64,000 nucleotides of DNA from Pseudoglutamicibacter cumminsii (GTDB lineage: Bacteria > Actinomycetota > Actinomycetes > Actinomycetales > Micrococcaceae): the NCBI RefSeq assembly GCF_016907775.1, contig NZ_JAFBCO010000001.1:1240001-1304000 (forward strand). The letters run 5' to 3'. The position numbers and the translations under genes were made by a program. The notes below the pieces were generated by a model, which had not been told where the DNA came from, ran no database searches, and saw nothing but the letters and a program-made list of their open reading frames with translations. The number at the start of each line of letters is the position of its first letter. The stretch's first letter is position 1. Below are positions 25,408 through 35,200 of the stretch, in pieces.

Positions 25408-26838
25408 ATGACTGCAGAAAACGTCACCTATGCAACCGCTGAAGAGCTTCGCGCAGCGTTCGACCTTCCAACCGAAGGCCGCGAAATCAAGGACCCAGCG
25501 ACCGGCGAACTCGTCGGCTACGCGCCAGAGCCAACCGTGGAGGACCTCGACCGCGCTGTGGTCAAGGCACGCGAAGCACAGAAGGCATGGGCCGCTAAGT
25601 CCATCGAGGACCGCACCAACGTCATGATGGCGGTCGCCGATGCGCTCGATGAGAACGCTGAACAGCTCGCTCAGCTGCTCTCCCGCGAGCAGGGTAAGCC
25701 GCTCAACGGCCCGAACGCTCGCTTCGAGGTCGGCGCGTGCTCCGCATGGCTGCGTGCAACCGCTGCGATCGAGGTCAAGCCAGAGGTCCTGTTCGACGAC
25801 GAATCCGGTAAGGCTGAACTGCACTGGCGCCCGCTCGGCGTGGTCGGCGCGGTTGGCCCGTGGAACTGGCCGATGATGATCACGATGTGGCAGATCGCCC
25901 CGAACCTCAAGATGGGTAACGCGACCGTCATCAAGCCTTCCGAGTACACCCCGCTTTCGGTGCTCGCGATGGTTAACGTCATGAACCGCGTCCTGCCTGA
26001 GGGTCTCGTTCAGGTCATCGCTGGTGGCCGCGACGTGGGTGAGGCGTTCACCGCTCACAAGGACATCGACAAGATCATGTTCACCGGCTCGATCGAAACC
26101 GGTAAGGCTATCGCTAAGGCTTCCGCTGAAACCCTCAAGCGCGTAACCCTTGAGCTCGGCGGTAACGACGCCGGCATCGTGCTCGATGACGTCGACCCAG
26201 CTGCGATCGCTCAGGACCTGTTCTGGGGCGCGTTCATCAACACCGGCCAGACCTGTGCGGCACTCAAGCGACTCTACGTTCCGGACTCGATCTACGACGA
26301 GGTTGTCGAGGAACTGCGCAAGGTCGCTGAAGCGATGCCGATGGGTGTTGGCCTGGGCGAGGAGAACGTGCTGGGCCCACTGCAGAACCAGATGCAGCTC
26401 GATGTCGTCAAGAGCTTGGTTCAGGCCGCTAAGGACAGCGGCGCCCGCGTCGTGATCGGTGGGGAAGAGCGCTCGGCAGACGAAGCCGGCTTCTTCTACC
26501 CAACGACCTTGGTTGCCGACATCGACAACGACAACCCGCTGGTCGCGGAAGAACAGTTCGGCCCGGCTCTGCCGATCATCCGGTACACGGACCTTGAGGA
26601 AGCCATCGAGATGGCGAACGGCCTCGAGGTTGGTTTGGGCTCGTCTGTATGGTCCTCGAACCGCGAGCGCGCCCTTGAGGTTGCTAACCGCCTCGAAGCT
26701 GGCACCACGTGGATCAACAAGCACGGCGCGATCGACCCGCGCATGCCGTTCGGTGGAGCTAAGCAGTCCGGCTACGGCGTTGAATTCGCGATGGAGGGCC
26801 TCAAGGAGGTCGCGCAGCCTCACGTGATCAACTACTGA
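25408..26838 (+). CDS. Aldehyde dehydrogenase of the second amine module
   Basis: A 476-residue NAD-dependent aldehyde dehydrogenase. GPWNWPMM (cofactor pocket), FTGSIETGK, general-base Glu in TLELGGNDAG, nucleophile Cys in NTGQTCAALKR and the C-terminal MPFGGAKQSGYGVEF are all present. ATG 25408 follows AAGGAG. Placed after the amine permease, it probably oxidises the aldehyde made by the copper amine oxidase (for example phenylacetaldehyde). It could also serve as the 4-aminobutanal dehydrogenase missing from the putrescine operon. A strong terminator follows. Confidence 0.87.
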   Translation: MTAENVTYATAEELRAAFDLPTEGREIKDPATGELVGYAPEPTVEDLDRAVVKAREAQKAWAAKSIEDRTNVMMAVADALDENAEQLAQLLSREQGKPLNGPNARFEVGACSAWLRATAAIEVKPEVLFDDESGKAELHWRPLGVVGAVGPWNWPMMITMWQIAPNLKMGNATVIKPSEYTPLSVLAMVNVMNRVLPEGLVQVIAGGRDVGEAFTAHKDIDKIMFTGSIETGKAIAKASAETLKRVTLELGGNDAGIVLDDVDPAAIAQDLFWGAFINTGQTCAALKRLYVPDSIYDEVVEELRKVAEAMPMGVGLGEENVLGPLQNQMQLDVVKSLVQAAKDSGARVVIGGEERSADEAGFFYPTTLVADIDNDNPLVAEEQFGPALPIIRYTDLEEAIEMANGLEVGLGSSVWSSNRERALEVANRLEAGTTWINKHGAIDPRMPFGGAKQSGYGVEFAMEGLKEVAQPHVINY

Positions 26839-26899
26839 TTGCGGCGGCGCCGCGGCGCCGGGGTGGCTCTACCCCTGGGTGTCGTATGTAGATGTTTCT

Positions 26900-26945
26900 G
26901 AGAGGGGTTTTGGGGTGCCTTGCGGGGCATCTTAAAACCCCTCTC
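26900..26945 (+). terminator. Rho-independent terminator
   Basis: A long stem pairing GAGAGGGGTTTT with AAAACCCCTCTC and GGTGCC with GGCATC across a short internal mismatch and a small loop, 62 bases after the aldehyde dehydrogenase stop. Confidence 0.8.
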
Positions 26946-27114
26946 TGTGTACATTTCAGGTTTTAGCTTTGCGTCACACAGGCCGACAATGTGAGCAAGA
27001 GCATAAATAAACTGGAATTATGGGTAGAGTTAGGTTGCATCAAGAGCAGTTCGTCCAAAGAAAATGGCGCAAAGCCGTCAATCTTTCGTATCTAGCTGAT
27101 CTTTGATGACTTTC

Positions 27115-27130
27115 TGTGACAAAGTTCACA
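27115..27130. promoter_or_regulatory. Perfect CRP/GlxR-type palindrome
   Basis: TGTGACAAAGTTCACA matches TGTGA-N6-TCACA at all ten fixed positions. Its position so close to the start of the lipoprotein gene is more like a repressing than an activating site. Confidence 0.6.
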
Positions 27131-27166
27131 TCACACTCTCATCTTTGACATGACGGGAAGAAAACC

Positions 27167-28147
27167 ATGAAGCGTACTCGCGCAACATCCCTCGCGGCTG
27201 TAGCCGCAATTGCAGCCCTCGGTTTGTCTGCCTGCGGCGGCGATTCCAACGGCGGCGGCTCAAACGGTGGCGAAAAGAAGAAGGTCGACATCGTCCAGTT
27301 CGTTAAGCACCCGTCACTCGACGCAGCTAACGAAGGCTTCAAGAAGGGCCTCAAGGACAACGGCATCGACGCCGAGATCAAGGAATACAACGCACAGGGC
27401 GAGGCCGCTAACAACGCCCAGATCGGTTCCCAGATCTCGACCGGTAAGTCGGACCTGATCCTGACCATCGCAACCCCAAGCGCGCAGGTCCTCTCGCAGG
27501 CAGTCAAGGATCGCCCGATCCTCTTCACCGCGGTCACCGACCCAGTTGACGCTAAGCTCGTCGATTCGCTCGAAAAGCCAGGTAAGAACGTCACCGGCAC
27601 CTCGGATGCGAACCCAGTTGAAGAGCAGCTCGAACTGCTCAAGGAGATCAACCCTGACGCTAAGAAGATTGGTATCGTCTACTCCTCCGCAGAGCAGAAC
27701 TCCAAGGTTCAGGTTGAGTGGGCTAAGGAAGCCGCGACCAAGCTCGGCATGACCGTTGAAGCCAAGGCGATCTCCGCATCCTCCGAGGTTTCCCAGGCCG
27801 CAACCTCCCTCAACGTTGACGCGTTCTACGTGCCAACCGACAACATGGTCGTTGCATCCCTCGAGTCCCTCCTGAAGGTCGCGGAGAACAAGAAGGTTCC
27901 AACCATCGCGGCAGAAGGCGACTCCGTCAAGCGCGGCGCAACCGCAACCGTCGGCATCAACTACATGAAGCTCGGCGAACAGACCGGTGCGATGGCCGCG
28001 AAGATCCTCAAGGGCGAAGCCAAGCCAGAAGAGATGGCTGTCGAAACCCAGTCGGAATACGACGTCTACGTCAACGAGACCGCAGCCAAGAAGGCCGGTA
28101 TCGAACTTCCGAAGGACCTCGTCGACAAGGCAGCCGAAAAGTACTGA
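27167..28147 (+). CDS. ABC substrate-binding lipoprotein, TrpX/ABC_sub_bind family
   Basis: A 326-residue receptor. Lipoprotein signal with lipobox LSAC near residue 22, Gly/Asn linker, then a two-lobed fold of the ABC_sub_bind type (IVQFVKHPSLDAANEGFKKG, LTIATPSAQVLSQAV, PILFTAVTDPVDA, GIVYSSAEQNS). Relatives include streptococcal TrpX and other aromatic amino acid or unknown-substrate receptors. The LIV-type permease and ATPase genes follow. A hairpin in the 151-base gap may keep receptor mRNA in excess. Substrate unproven. Confidence 0.87.
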   Translation: MKRTRATSLAAVAAIAALGLSACGGDSNGGGSNGGEKKKVDIVQFVKHPSLDAANEGFKKGLKDNGIDAEIKEYNAQGEAANNAQIGSQISTGKSDLILTIATPSAQVLSQAVKDRPILFTAVTDPVDAKLVDSLEKPGKNVTGTSDANPVEEQLELLKEINPDAKKIGIVYSSAEQNSKVQVEWAKEAATKLGMTVEAKAISASSEVSQAATSLNVDAFYVPTDNMVVASLESLLKVAENKKVPTIAAEGDSVKRGATATVGINYMKLGEQTGAMAAKILKGEAKPEEMAVETQSEYDVYVNETAAKKAGIELPKDLVDKAAEKY

Positions 28148-28219
28148 TCCACCCACGGATCACGCAAAAACCCTGACGTGAAGCACGGCCCGCACGCCCA
28201 CCTTCACCGAAGACAACAG

Positions 28220-28259
28220 CGGCGGTGCAGGGAGCAGTACACAGCCCTCTGCACCGCCG
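28220..28259 (+). promoter_or_regulatory. Stem-loop between receptor and permease genes
   Basis: CGGCGGTGCA pairs with TGCACCGCCG, with GGG/CCC continuing after a small bulge. No T-run follows, so it is more likely an mRNA-stabilising or partial-attenuation hairpin than a full terminator. Confidence 0.5.
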
Positions 28260-28298
28260 AACTGTGAGAACACCACCACGCACGCAGGAGCACACACC

Positions 28299-29270
28299 AT
28301 GTTTTTCAGCGACATGCTGGCTCAGCTACCCTCCGGTACGGAGCTCGGGCTGATCTACGGCATCGCAGCCCTCGGGGTCTACCTGACCTTCCGTGTCCTC
28401 GGTTTCCCTGACCTTACCGTCGACGGTTCGTTCACGACCGGCGGCGCAACCGCAGCAGCGGCTATCGTCGCAGGCGTGCCACCATGGCTCGCCGTGCTGA
28501 TGGCATTCGGTGCGGGCGCTATCGCAGGCTCGCTCACCGGGATCCTGCACACCAAGGGCAAGATCGACGGCCTGCTCGCGTCCATCATCATGATGATCGC
28601 GCTGTACTCGATCAACCTGCACATCATGGGCAACTCCGCAGCGATGCCACTGCTCGGCCAAACCACCATGCTCACCCCGCTCGAAGAAAACGGCTTGCTG
28701 CGTGACAACTGGGCCGGCGCCGGCCTGCTGCTCATCGGTGTTCTCGCGGTCGCATTCGTCCTCATCTGGTTCCTGCACACCCGCACCGGCCTCGCACTGC
28801 GTGCAACCGGTAACAACAGCCAGATGGCAACCTCGTTCCGCGTCAACACGGACAACCAGAAGATCCTCGGCCTCGCGATCTCGAACGGCCTCGTTGCAGT
28901 CTCGGGCGCTTTCCTGGCCCAGTACCAGTCGATCGCAGACGCGACGATGGGTATCGGTCTCATCGTGATCGGTCTGGCCTCCGTGATCGTCGGTCAGGCG
29001 ATCTGCGGCCAGCGCCGCGTATGGCAGGCAGTCCTCGCCTGCATCGCCGGTTCGATCCTCTACCGCTGGGTCCTGCAGATCGCGCTTGGTGCGGGCCTGC
29101 CGGCATCGGACATGAAACTCGCATCCGCGGTCCTCGTTGTCATCGCGTTGCTGCTGCCACGCCTCGAAATCTTCAAGAAGATGAAGGGCCGCAAGCTCCG
29201 CCGCGAACAAACGGAAGCTGAAGCCGGACTTCCAGACGACGCTGACACCCCAGCTAAGGCCAAGGCATAA
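28299..29270 (+). CDS. ABC transporter permease, LIV/TrpY type
   Basis: A 323-residue membrane protein of the branched-chain-type permease family. Eight or so spans; the motifs YGIAALGVYLTFRVLGFPDLT at the start and the later VSGAFLAQYQ and GLASVIVGQAI are characteristic of this family's partners of ABC_sub_bind receptors. A charged cytoplasmic tail (KKMKGRKLRREQ) ends it. Followed after 10 bases by the ATPase gene. Confidence 0.88.
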   Translation: MFFSDMLAQLPSGTELGLIYGIAALGVYLTFRVLGFPDLTVDGSFTTGGATAAAAIVAGVPPWLAVLMAFGAGAIAGSLTGILHTKGKIDGLLASIIMMIALYSINLHIMGNSAAMPLLGQTTMLTPLEENGLLRDNWAGAGLLLIGVLAVAFVLIWFLHTRTGLALRATGNNSQMATSFRVNTDNQKILGLAISNGLVAVSGAFLAQYQSIADATMGIGLIVIGLASVIVGQAICGQRRVWQAVLACIAGSILYRWVLQIALGAGLPASDMKLASAVLVVIALLLPRLEIFKKMKGRKLRREQTEAEAGLPDDADTPAKAKA

Positions 29271-29280
29271 GGAGAGACAC

Positions 29281-30069
29281 ATGCTTGAAATTCAGAACCT
29301 CTCCCGCACGTTCTTCCCGGGAACCGTCAACGAACGCAAAGCCCTGCGCAATATCAACTTGAAGCTCAACAACGGTGACTTTGTGACCGTGATCGGCTCC
29401 AACGGTGCAGGTAAGTCGACGCTGCTCAACATGATCGGTGGGCGCTTGCGCCCGGACACCGGCAAGGTGGCGATCAACGGCAAGGATGTCACCAAGATCA
29501 AGGAGCACAAACGGGCCCTGTGGGTTGCGCGCGTGTTCCAGGACCCGATGGCCGGTACCGCCCCGGAGCTCACGATCGAAGAAAACCTCTCGGTTGCGGT
29601 CTCCCGCGTTCGTAGCCGCGGCCTGCAGCGCGCTGTTTCCCATAAGGACCGTGCACAGTTCCGCAGCGCGCTCGAAACCCTTGAGCTCGGCCTCGAGAAC
29701 CGCACGAAAACCCCGGTCGGGTTGCTTTCGGGTGGTCAGCGTCAGGCGCTCAGCCTGCTCATGGCAACTATGACGCACCCACAGATCCTGCTGCTCGACG
29801 AGCACACCGCGGCACTCGACCCGCAACGCGCAGCGCTCGTCTCCCGTCTGACCGGCGAGATCGTGGAACGCAACCAACTCACCACGCTCATGGTCACCCA
29901 CAACATGGAGCAAGCTATCCAGCTGGGTAACCGCCTCATCATGATGCACGACGGGCAGATCATCCTCGAGCTCGACGGCGAAGAGAAGAAGAACGCAACC
30001 GTCTCGAGCCTCCTGGCAGAGTTCGACAAGATCGGCGGCGAGCTCTCCGACCGCTCCCTGCTGGCATAA
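29281..30069 (+). CDS. ABC transporter ATP-binding protein
   Basis: A 262-residue ATPase completing the importer. Walker A GSNGAGKST (about 40-48), signature LLSGGQRQA, Walker B ILLLDEHTAALD and switch His in MVTHNM. The Walker-B segment has His after DE instead of the common Pro, which is a normal variant in this subfamily (DEHTAALDP). Strong terminator follows. Confidence 0.9.
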   Translation: MLEIQNLSRTFFPGTVNERKALRNINLKLNNGDFVTVIGSNGAGKSTLLNMIGGRLRPDTGKVAINGKDVTKIKEHKRALWVARVFQDPMAGTAPELTIEENLSVAVSRVRSRGLQRAVSHKDRAQFRSALETLELGLENRTKTPVGLLSGGQRQALSLLMATMTHPQILLLDEHTAALDPQRAALVSRLTGEIVERNQLTTLMVTHNMEQAIQLGNRLIMMHDGQIILELDGEEKKNATVSSLLAEFDKIGGELSDRSLLA

Positions 30070-30127
30070 AGAACAGCTGGCATAAGGAAGGGCTGGCAGA
30101 AAGGCCGGGCCGGCATAGCCAGCCACA

Positions 30128-30172
30128 GCACGATGCGGTGCGCACCTTAGTGAGGTGCGCACCGCATCGTGC
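30128..30172 (+). terminator. Rho-independent terminator
   Basis: A 19-bp perfect stem (30128-30146 with 30154-30172), loop of seven bases, followed by GTTTAA; ends the ABC operon. Confidence 0.88.
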
Positions 30173-30275
30173 GTTTAAGCACTGTGTCCTTTTAAAGGCT
30201 GCGGTCCTTTTAAAGACTCGGTGCCCGTATCAGGCCGCGCGCCGCGAGTATTTACCGCACAGACGTGAGGCGCGG

Positions 30276-30281
30276 TATCTT
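30276..30281 (+). promoter_or_regulatory. -10 box of a leaderless promoter for the cytochrome b-like gene
   Basis: TATCTT lies seven bases before the ATG at 30289 with no separate leader. Confidence 0.45.
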
Positions 30282-30288
30282 GAAGAGT

Positions 30289-31215
30289 ATGCCCACACAG
30301 TCTGTTAAGCGCGGACAACGCCCGCCCATGAACCCTGTCGTAAAGATCGGTGCGCTGGTGCTCGGCGCGATCGTTGTTGTCGCGGTACTTGTGCTTGCCG
30401 CCCGCGGGCTGCGGAGCCTCGACGCCGTTGAGCAGTTCATTCAACGCTATCCAGGCACCTCAGAACCGCCTGCGTTCAGCGAGCCCGGATTCCCGCTGTG
30501 GGTGCGCATCACGCACTACCTGAACTTCCTGTTCATCCTGCTTCTGATGCGTTCCGGGATGGAGAAACGCGCGATCGGCGCGCGCAAGCACCCCGCGTAC
30601 TGGACACCGAGCAAGCGCGGCGGTCGCAAGATCCCGTTCTTGCTGTGGTGGCACCAGTTCGTTGACGTTCTGTGGGTTGTCAACGGGCTCGTCTACGTGG
30701 TGCTTCTGTTCTCGACCGGCCGCTGGGGCCGCTTGGTGCCGACCAGCTGGGACGTTTTCCCGAACGCGGTCTCCGCGGGCCTGCAGTACGTGTCACTTGA
30801 CTGGCCACTGACCGAATCGTGGGCCGCCTACAACTCGTTGCAGCTGCTCGCGTACTTCGTGGTCGTGTTTATCGCGGCGCCGCTGGCGATCATCTCGGGC
30901 CTTCGGCTTTCGAGCTTCTGGCCTAAGGATGCCCCGAAGCTCAATAAGGTCGTGTCAGCTAAGGTTGCGCGCGGCCTTCACTTCCCGCTCGCGGTGGTTT
31001 TCGTTGCGTTCGTGGTGTTCCACGTGTTTCTCGTGTTCACGACTGGGATGCGGCAGAACCTCAACCACATGTTTGCCGGGACCGCCGACACCTCGTGGGT
31101 TGGTTTCTGGGGCTTCGTGATCTCCACGGCTGTTGCGGTGGGCCTGACCGCCGCTGCGACCACCCCGGTACTGCGGCCTATCGCCGCGACCCATGGCAAG
31201 GTCACGACCCGCTAG
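30289..31215 (+). CDS. Cytochrome b/b6-domain (formate dehydrogenase gamma-like) membrane protein
   Basis: A 308-residue membrane protein with about five spans. Histidines suited to bind heme occur within spans: RITHYLNF (near 75), WWHQFVDV and LHFPLAVVFVAFVVFHV. This pattern is that of the di-heme cytochrome b561/b6 domain found in Ni/Fe hydrogenase and formate dehydrogenase membrane subunits and in stand-alone oxidoreductase anchors. Often such a gene neighbours a molybdopterin oxidoreductase; here none is adjacent. I use the ATG at 30289, right after a -10 box. Electron partner unknown. Confidence 0.72.
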   Translation: MPTQSVKRGQRPPMNPVVKIGALVLGAIVVVAVLVLAARGLRSLDAVEQFIQRYPGTSEPPAFSEPGFPLWVRITHYLNFLFILLLMRSGMEKRAIGARKHPAYWTPSKRGGRKIPFLLWWHQFVDVLWVVNGLVYVVLLFSTGRWGRLVPTSWDVFPNAVSAGLQYVSLDWPLTESWAAYNSLQLLAYFVVVFIAAPLAIISGLRLSSFWPKDAPKLNKVVSAKVARGLHFPLAVVFVAFVVFHVFLVFTTGMRQNLNHMFAGTADTSWVGFWGFVISTAVAVGLTAAATTPVLRPIAATHGKVTTR

Positions 31216-31276
31216 GTCACGACTCACTAATCCGCGCCCCGCTGAGCCAGGTCTCGCTGAGTCAGGTTTCGCTGAG

Positions 31277-31966
31277 TCAGCGAGCGTGTATCAGCGCGAT
31301 GATGTCCGCGAGCCGCGCCGGAGTCATGCCGGCGAGGGTTTCACGGATGATGAGCCCGTCGCGTCCCGTGATGGCCGCGGTATGGGGGATACCCAGGGTT
31401 GCTAGTCCCGCGTTGACTGCGGAGGCTGTGCCGGGCGTCGAGTCTTCGATCGCAATCACCCGGGTTGCCGGCAGTTCCAACCCCGTCGCCTCGCGCAACA
31501 AACACAGCCCCTTGAGGTAGGGCTCAGGCTCTGGTTTGTGTGGGTACACTGTGTCTCCGGTGATGACCGCATCGAATGGATTGCGTCCCAAGACCTCGAT
31601 GAAAGCGCTCGAGAGAGGCGTCTCAGACATCGTGACGAGCGCCTGGGGAACCCCGGCCTCGCTGAGCGCTTCGAGGAGCTCGCGTGCGCCTGGCCTCCAC
31701 GGGATACCGAACTCTCGCACCCCTTCGGCGACCTCCGTGATGAGGTGGTCGATGATCTCGCGGACTGACAAGTTCAGGCCCGCTTCCCGCATCTTTTCGG
31801 CGGCCGCTGGTAGGGAAGCGCCTACGAAGTCCTCGACGTCCTGTTGCGTCCAAGGGGCGCCTGCACGTTCCATGAGTGAGATCTCGGCCCGGCCCCACAG
31901 CGGGTCGGAATCGATGAGGGTTCCGTCCATGTCCCACAGGACTGCTGCTGGTAGCTGGTTGCTCAT
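31277..31966 (-). CDS. HAD-superfamily phosphatase (beta-phosphoglucomutase-like subfamily)
   Basis: A 229-residue HAD hydrolase. Motif I LWDMDGTLIDSD (about 9-20), motif II VTMSET, motif III HKPEPEPYLKG, motif IV IAIEDSTPGTASA are all present, with the helical cap typical of phosphoglycolate phosphatase / beta-phosphoglucomutase types. Start taken at ATG 31966. It is convergent with the cytochrome gene. Substrate, most likely a small phosphosugar or related phosphate ester, is not specified by the sequence. Confidence 0.87.
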   Translation of the reverse strand: MSNQLPAAVLWDMDGTLIDSDPLWGRAEISLMERAGAPWTQQDVEDFVGASLPAAAEKMREAGLNLSVREIIDHLITEVAEGVREFGIPWRPGARELLEALSEAGVPQALVTMSETPLSSAFIEVLGRNPFDAVITGDTVYPHKPEPEPYLKGLCLLREATGLELPATRVIAIEDSTPGTASAVNAGLATLGIPHTAAITGRDGLIIRETLAGMTPARLADIIALIHAR

Positions 31967-32130
31967 GTTCACTCTCACTCGCTGTGTAGCCGCCGATGCG
32001 GTGGCCGGTGTGGTCGACGATGCGGCGGCCCCGTTCGCGCTGGTATGTGTGCGCTGGTATGTTCGCCTCTAGTCTAGGCAGGGGACCTGGAGGGGCAGAC
32101 CGGGCAAGAGAAATTGCGGCACTTAAAACG

Positions 32131-32166
32131 CTGTGGGGTATGGGATGAAAATCCCATACCCCACAG
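32131..32166. terminator. Terminator of the secreted protease gene
   Basis: A 15-bp perfect stem CTGTGGGGTATGGGA / TCCCATACCCCACAG around TGAAAA, 42 bases after the protease stop on the minus strand. Confidence 0.85.
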
Positions 32167-32207
32167 TCGATGGTGGCGATCGGTTAGTTCAGTGAACTAC
32201 TCCGCGA

Positions 32208-35200
32208 TTATGGAGCGGTGATCACCTGTGCGCGAGAGCCGTACTGCTTCTCGTTGCCGCCCTTGAGGTTGCCGGTGCGGTTGTTCAGGTGCAGGACCAA
32301 GAACTTCTTGGATGCGTCCTGAACCAGTACCGGAGCGGCGGAACCCTGAACCGAAGTGACGAGCAGGCCGTCGGTGCGGTTCGCGATACCTGGGTTAGCG
32401 GCATCGAATTCGATCCAGTCGGTCTTGTCAACCGCAACGTTCTTACCGTTTTCGTCAACGTGGTACATGGACCAGGACGAGACCTTGTAGCGGATCTTCG
32501 CTGCGTCTTCCTTGGTCAGGCCAATCTCCTTGAGGGATACCGGGAAGATAGCGACGTTCGAGTCGAAAGTCGCTGGGTCCTGGTTACCCAGCAGGTCGTT
32601 GACCGGGCGCAGGTCGACGGTCTTGCCCGACTTCGCATCGGCGGTTACTGCGAGGTCCAGATCGAGGGAGTCGAGCCGGGTGTTGAACATGTTGTAGTCG
32701 GCCTTGCCGTCACCGTTGACATCGATGTCGATGTTGAATTCGGTGGCGCTGTTCATGCGTGCCCAGTTGCCCCAGGTCGAAATACCGAAACCGAGGAGGC
32801 CGTCCTCCATGCCAGTGACCGGTACGGTCGAGGTTGCGCCGACGTACTGGAGGTCCATTTCACGGGCGGCAGGAACCTTGTCCAGCTCCTTCTTCCCGCG
32901 CTCCGAGGTTGCGCCGAGCTCGAGCACGGCTGCCTTGGAGATGAACGCTTCGTTGCGCAGACCGGAGTCTGCATCAGGGCCGCGGAACTGGACGGTCGAA
33001 CGGTCGCCGCGGAGCTTGGTCAGCTTGGCGGTTGCGTTACCTGCTGGCTTTGGTGCCGAGGTCACTGGGACGCGCAGGGTTGGCTGGGTCGAGGAAGTGA
33101 ATTCGACGCGGCCGGTCGTGTCTGCAACGTATGCACGTGGCAGATCTTCCTGCTTTGCATCCATGGTTGGGTCCATGGTGCGAGTCATCTTGTTCTTGTC
33201 GAAGGAGAGAGTCACCTTGACCTGTGCGATGCCCTTGGATGGAACCGTGACGCGCTGCTTGTCGAGGGAGACCGTGACACCCTTCTGCTGGGTTGCGCCC
33301 TTGTATGCGACGTTGTAGGTCTGTGCGCGGGTGGTCATGTTGCGCAGTTCGACCGTCTTGGTAACGGAATCGGTGTTCTGGACAACCTCAACGACACCGA
33401 AGTTAGCGGAGACGAGGTCCTTGCGGTCCTTGTCGTAGGCGATAACCGGGGTCTTGAGAGCGGCGTCAGCCATCACACGGCCGGAACCAACACGGTTTGG
33501 ACCGTAGACGTTCTTGCCCTTCTTGATGTCGGCAGCCGCGGTGTTCATGACGATGTTCTTGATCTCGAGTGGCGTGTAGTTGCCGTTAGCTGCAACCAGA
33601 GCCGAAACACCCGCGGTGAACGGGGTAGCCATCGAGGTACCCGACATGTTCAGTGCACCGTTACCCATACCAACACCTGCGGAAGGAATCGAGGTACCTG
33701 GTGCTGCCACGTCTGGCTTCACAACGGCATCCGAGCCGTGCAGACCACGCGAGGACGATGGGTTCAAGGTGTCCAGGGCGTCGGTGTTGATGGACATCGA
33801 GGAGGTCTTGGCTGGATCAACGCTGATCTCGAGCTCGCCCTTCTTAGCGGCCTCGACAAGCTCCTCAGATCCGGACTTAGTGAACTGAACGCCTGGGATC
33901 TTGTCGTTACCGGCAATACCTGCGGTGAAGACCTCGTTCGGAGCGTTGAGAACAACACCCTTAGCGCCTGCTGCGGCAGCGTTGTCGAAGCGAGCCTTGG
34001 AGCCACATTCGAGCTTCTCGCCGGCTGGGTCGTCAGTCCAGTGCAGCCATACCCACTTGCCCTTGATCGACTCGTCGCCGGTCAATGGGGCACAACCGGT
34101 GGTCTTGAGGCCAGACTTCGGAACAACAACCTGACCGGACTCTGCCTTCTCCCATGGGTAGGAAGCGGAGAGCTGGCCTGGGTAGTCCTTCGCGAGGTCC
34201 TTAGGCTTGGTCACGGTGATCGCGTCAGCTGCGGCCTGCGAGCCGACGGAGTTAGCAACCGTGAGGGACGATGGTGCAACACCTGGTGCGCCACCGATGT
34301 CGGTGATGTCACCGGAGTTACCGGAAGCGATGACGGTCAGGATGCCCTGCTTGGTGAGGGCGTCGACCATGTCGGCCTCTGGGTCATCGGCCGGGGTGTT
34401 GGTCGAGCCCAGCGACATGTTGACGATCTGTGCGCGGTCAGAGAAGTCGCCGTCACCGTTCGGGTCGAGCACACGGTCGAGTGCTTCGCCGACAACGTTG
34501 GTCGAACCTTCACAGCCGAACACACGCAGGGACACGAGGCCAGCCTCTGGAGCTGCACCTGGGCCGATGCGCATCGCGTTGACCAGGTCGTCGTTGAGGG
34601 ATTCGTAGTCGCCGCGGAAGGTCTTGCCGTTTTCGTCGACGCCGTAGCCGGCAGCGGTGCCGGCGACGTGGGTTCCGTGGCCGCCAAGTTCACAGTCAAG
34701 CGGGTTGGAGTCTGGCTTTGGGAGCGAGAAGGGAGACGCAGCGTTGTAGTCATCGCCAACGAGGTCCCAACCGCCCTTGTACTTCTTTGGATCGTAGAGG
34801 CCGGAATCAGCCGATGGCATGTCCTTGGAAGCCTTAGCTTTCTTGTAGGCTTCCTTGGTGCCTGGGCCGCCGAAGGCTGCGTGGGTGTAGTCCAAACCGG
34901 AGTCGATAACCGCGATGGTGACGCCCTTACCGGTCTGCTTCTGAGCGGCCCATGCCTGGACGGAGCCGGTGTCGATCACGGTGCCCTTGTTGTTGCGGGT
35001 CTTTGGAATGATCGCGGAAATCTTGACGACGTCGTCGCGGGATGCGAGTGCGCGCAGGCTGTCAGCGTCACCCTGAAGTGCAACGCCAGGAAGAGCGTTG
35101 GTGGTCTTGTAGAGGACCTTCGAGTTGGACTGCTTTGCAACGGAGGTGCCCTGTGCCTGGATCTGCTTGCGGAGCTGGCGGACCTTAGCGACGTTCTTGA

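Larger units (their letters stand above)
26839..27166. other. Intergenic region before the TrpX-like lipoprotein gene
   Basis: After the terminator the remaining 220 bases are AT-richer than the genes and must contain the promoter of the ABC operon. A perfect CRP/GlxR-type palindrome lies 36 bases before the start codon. No RNA gene or riboswitch fold was recognised, although the length would allow one. Confidence 0.5.

Noticed and set aside
25363..26823. 486-codon open frame antisense to the second aldehyde dehydrogenase
   Set aside because: Mirror frame of a highly GC-biased gene; the plus strand carries all aldehyde dehydrogenase motifs and a good ribosome binding site.
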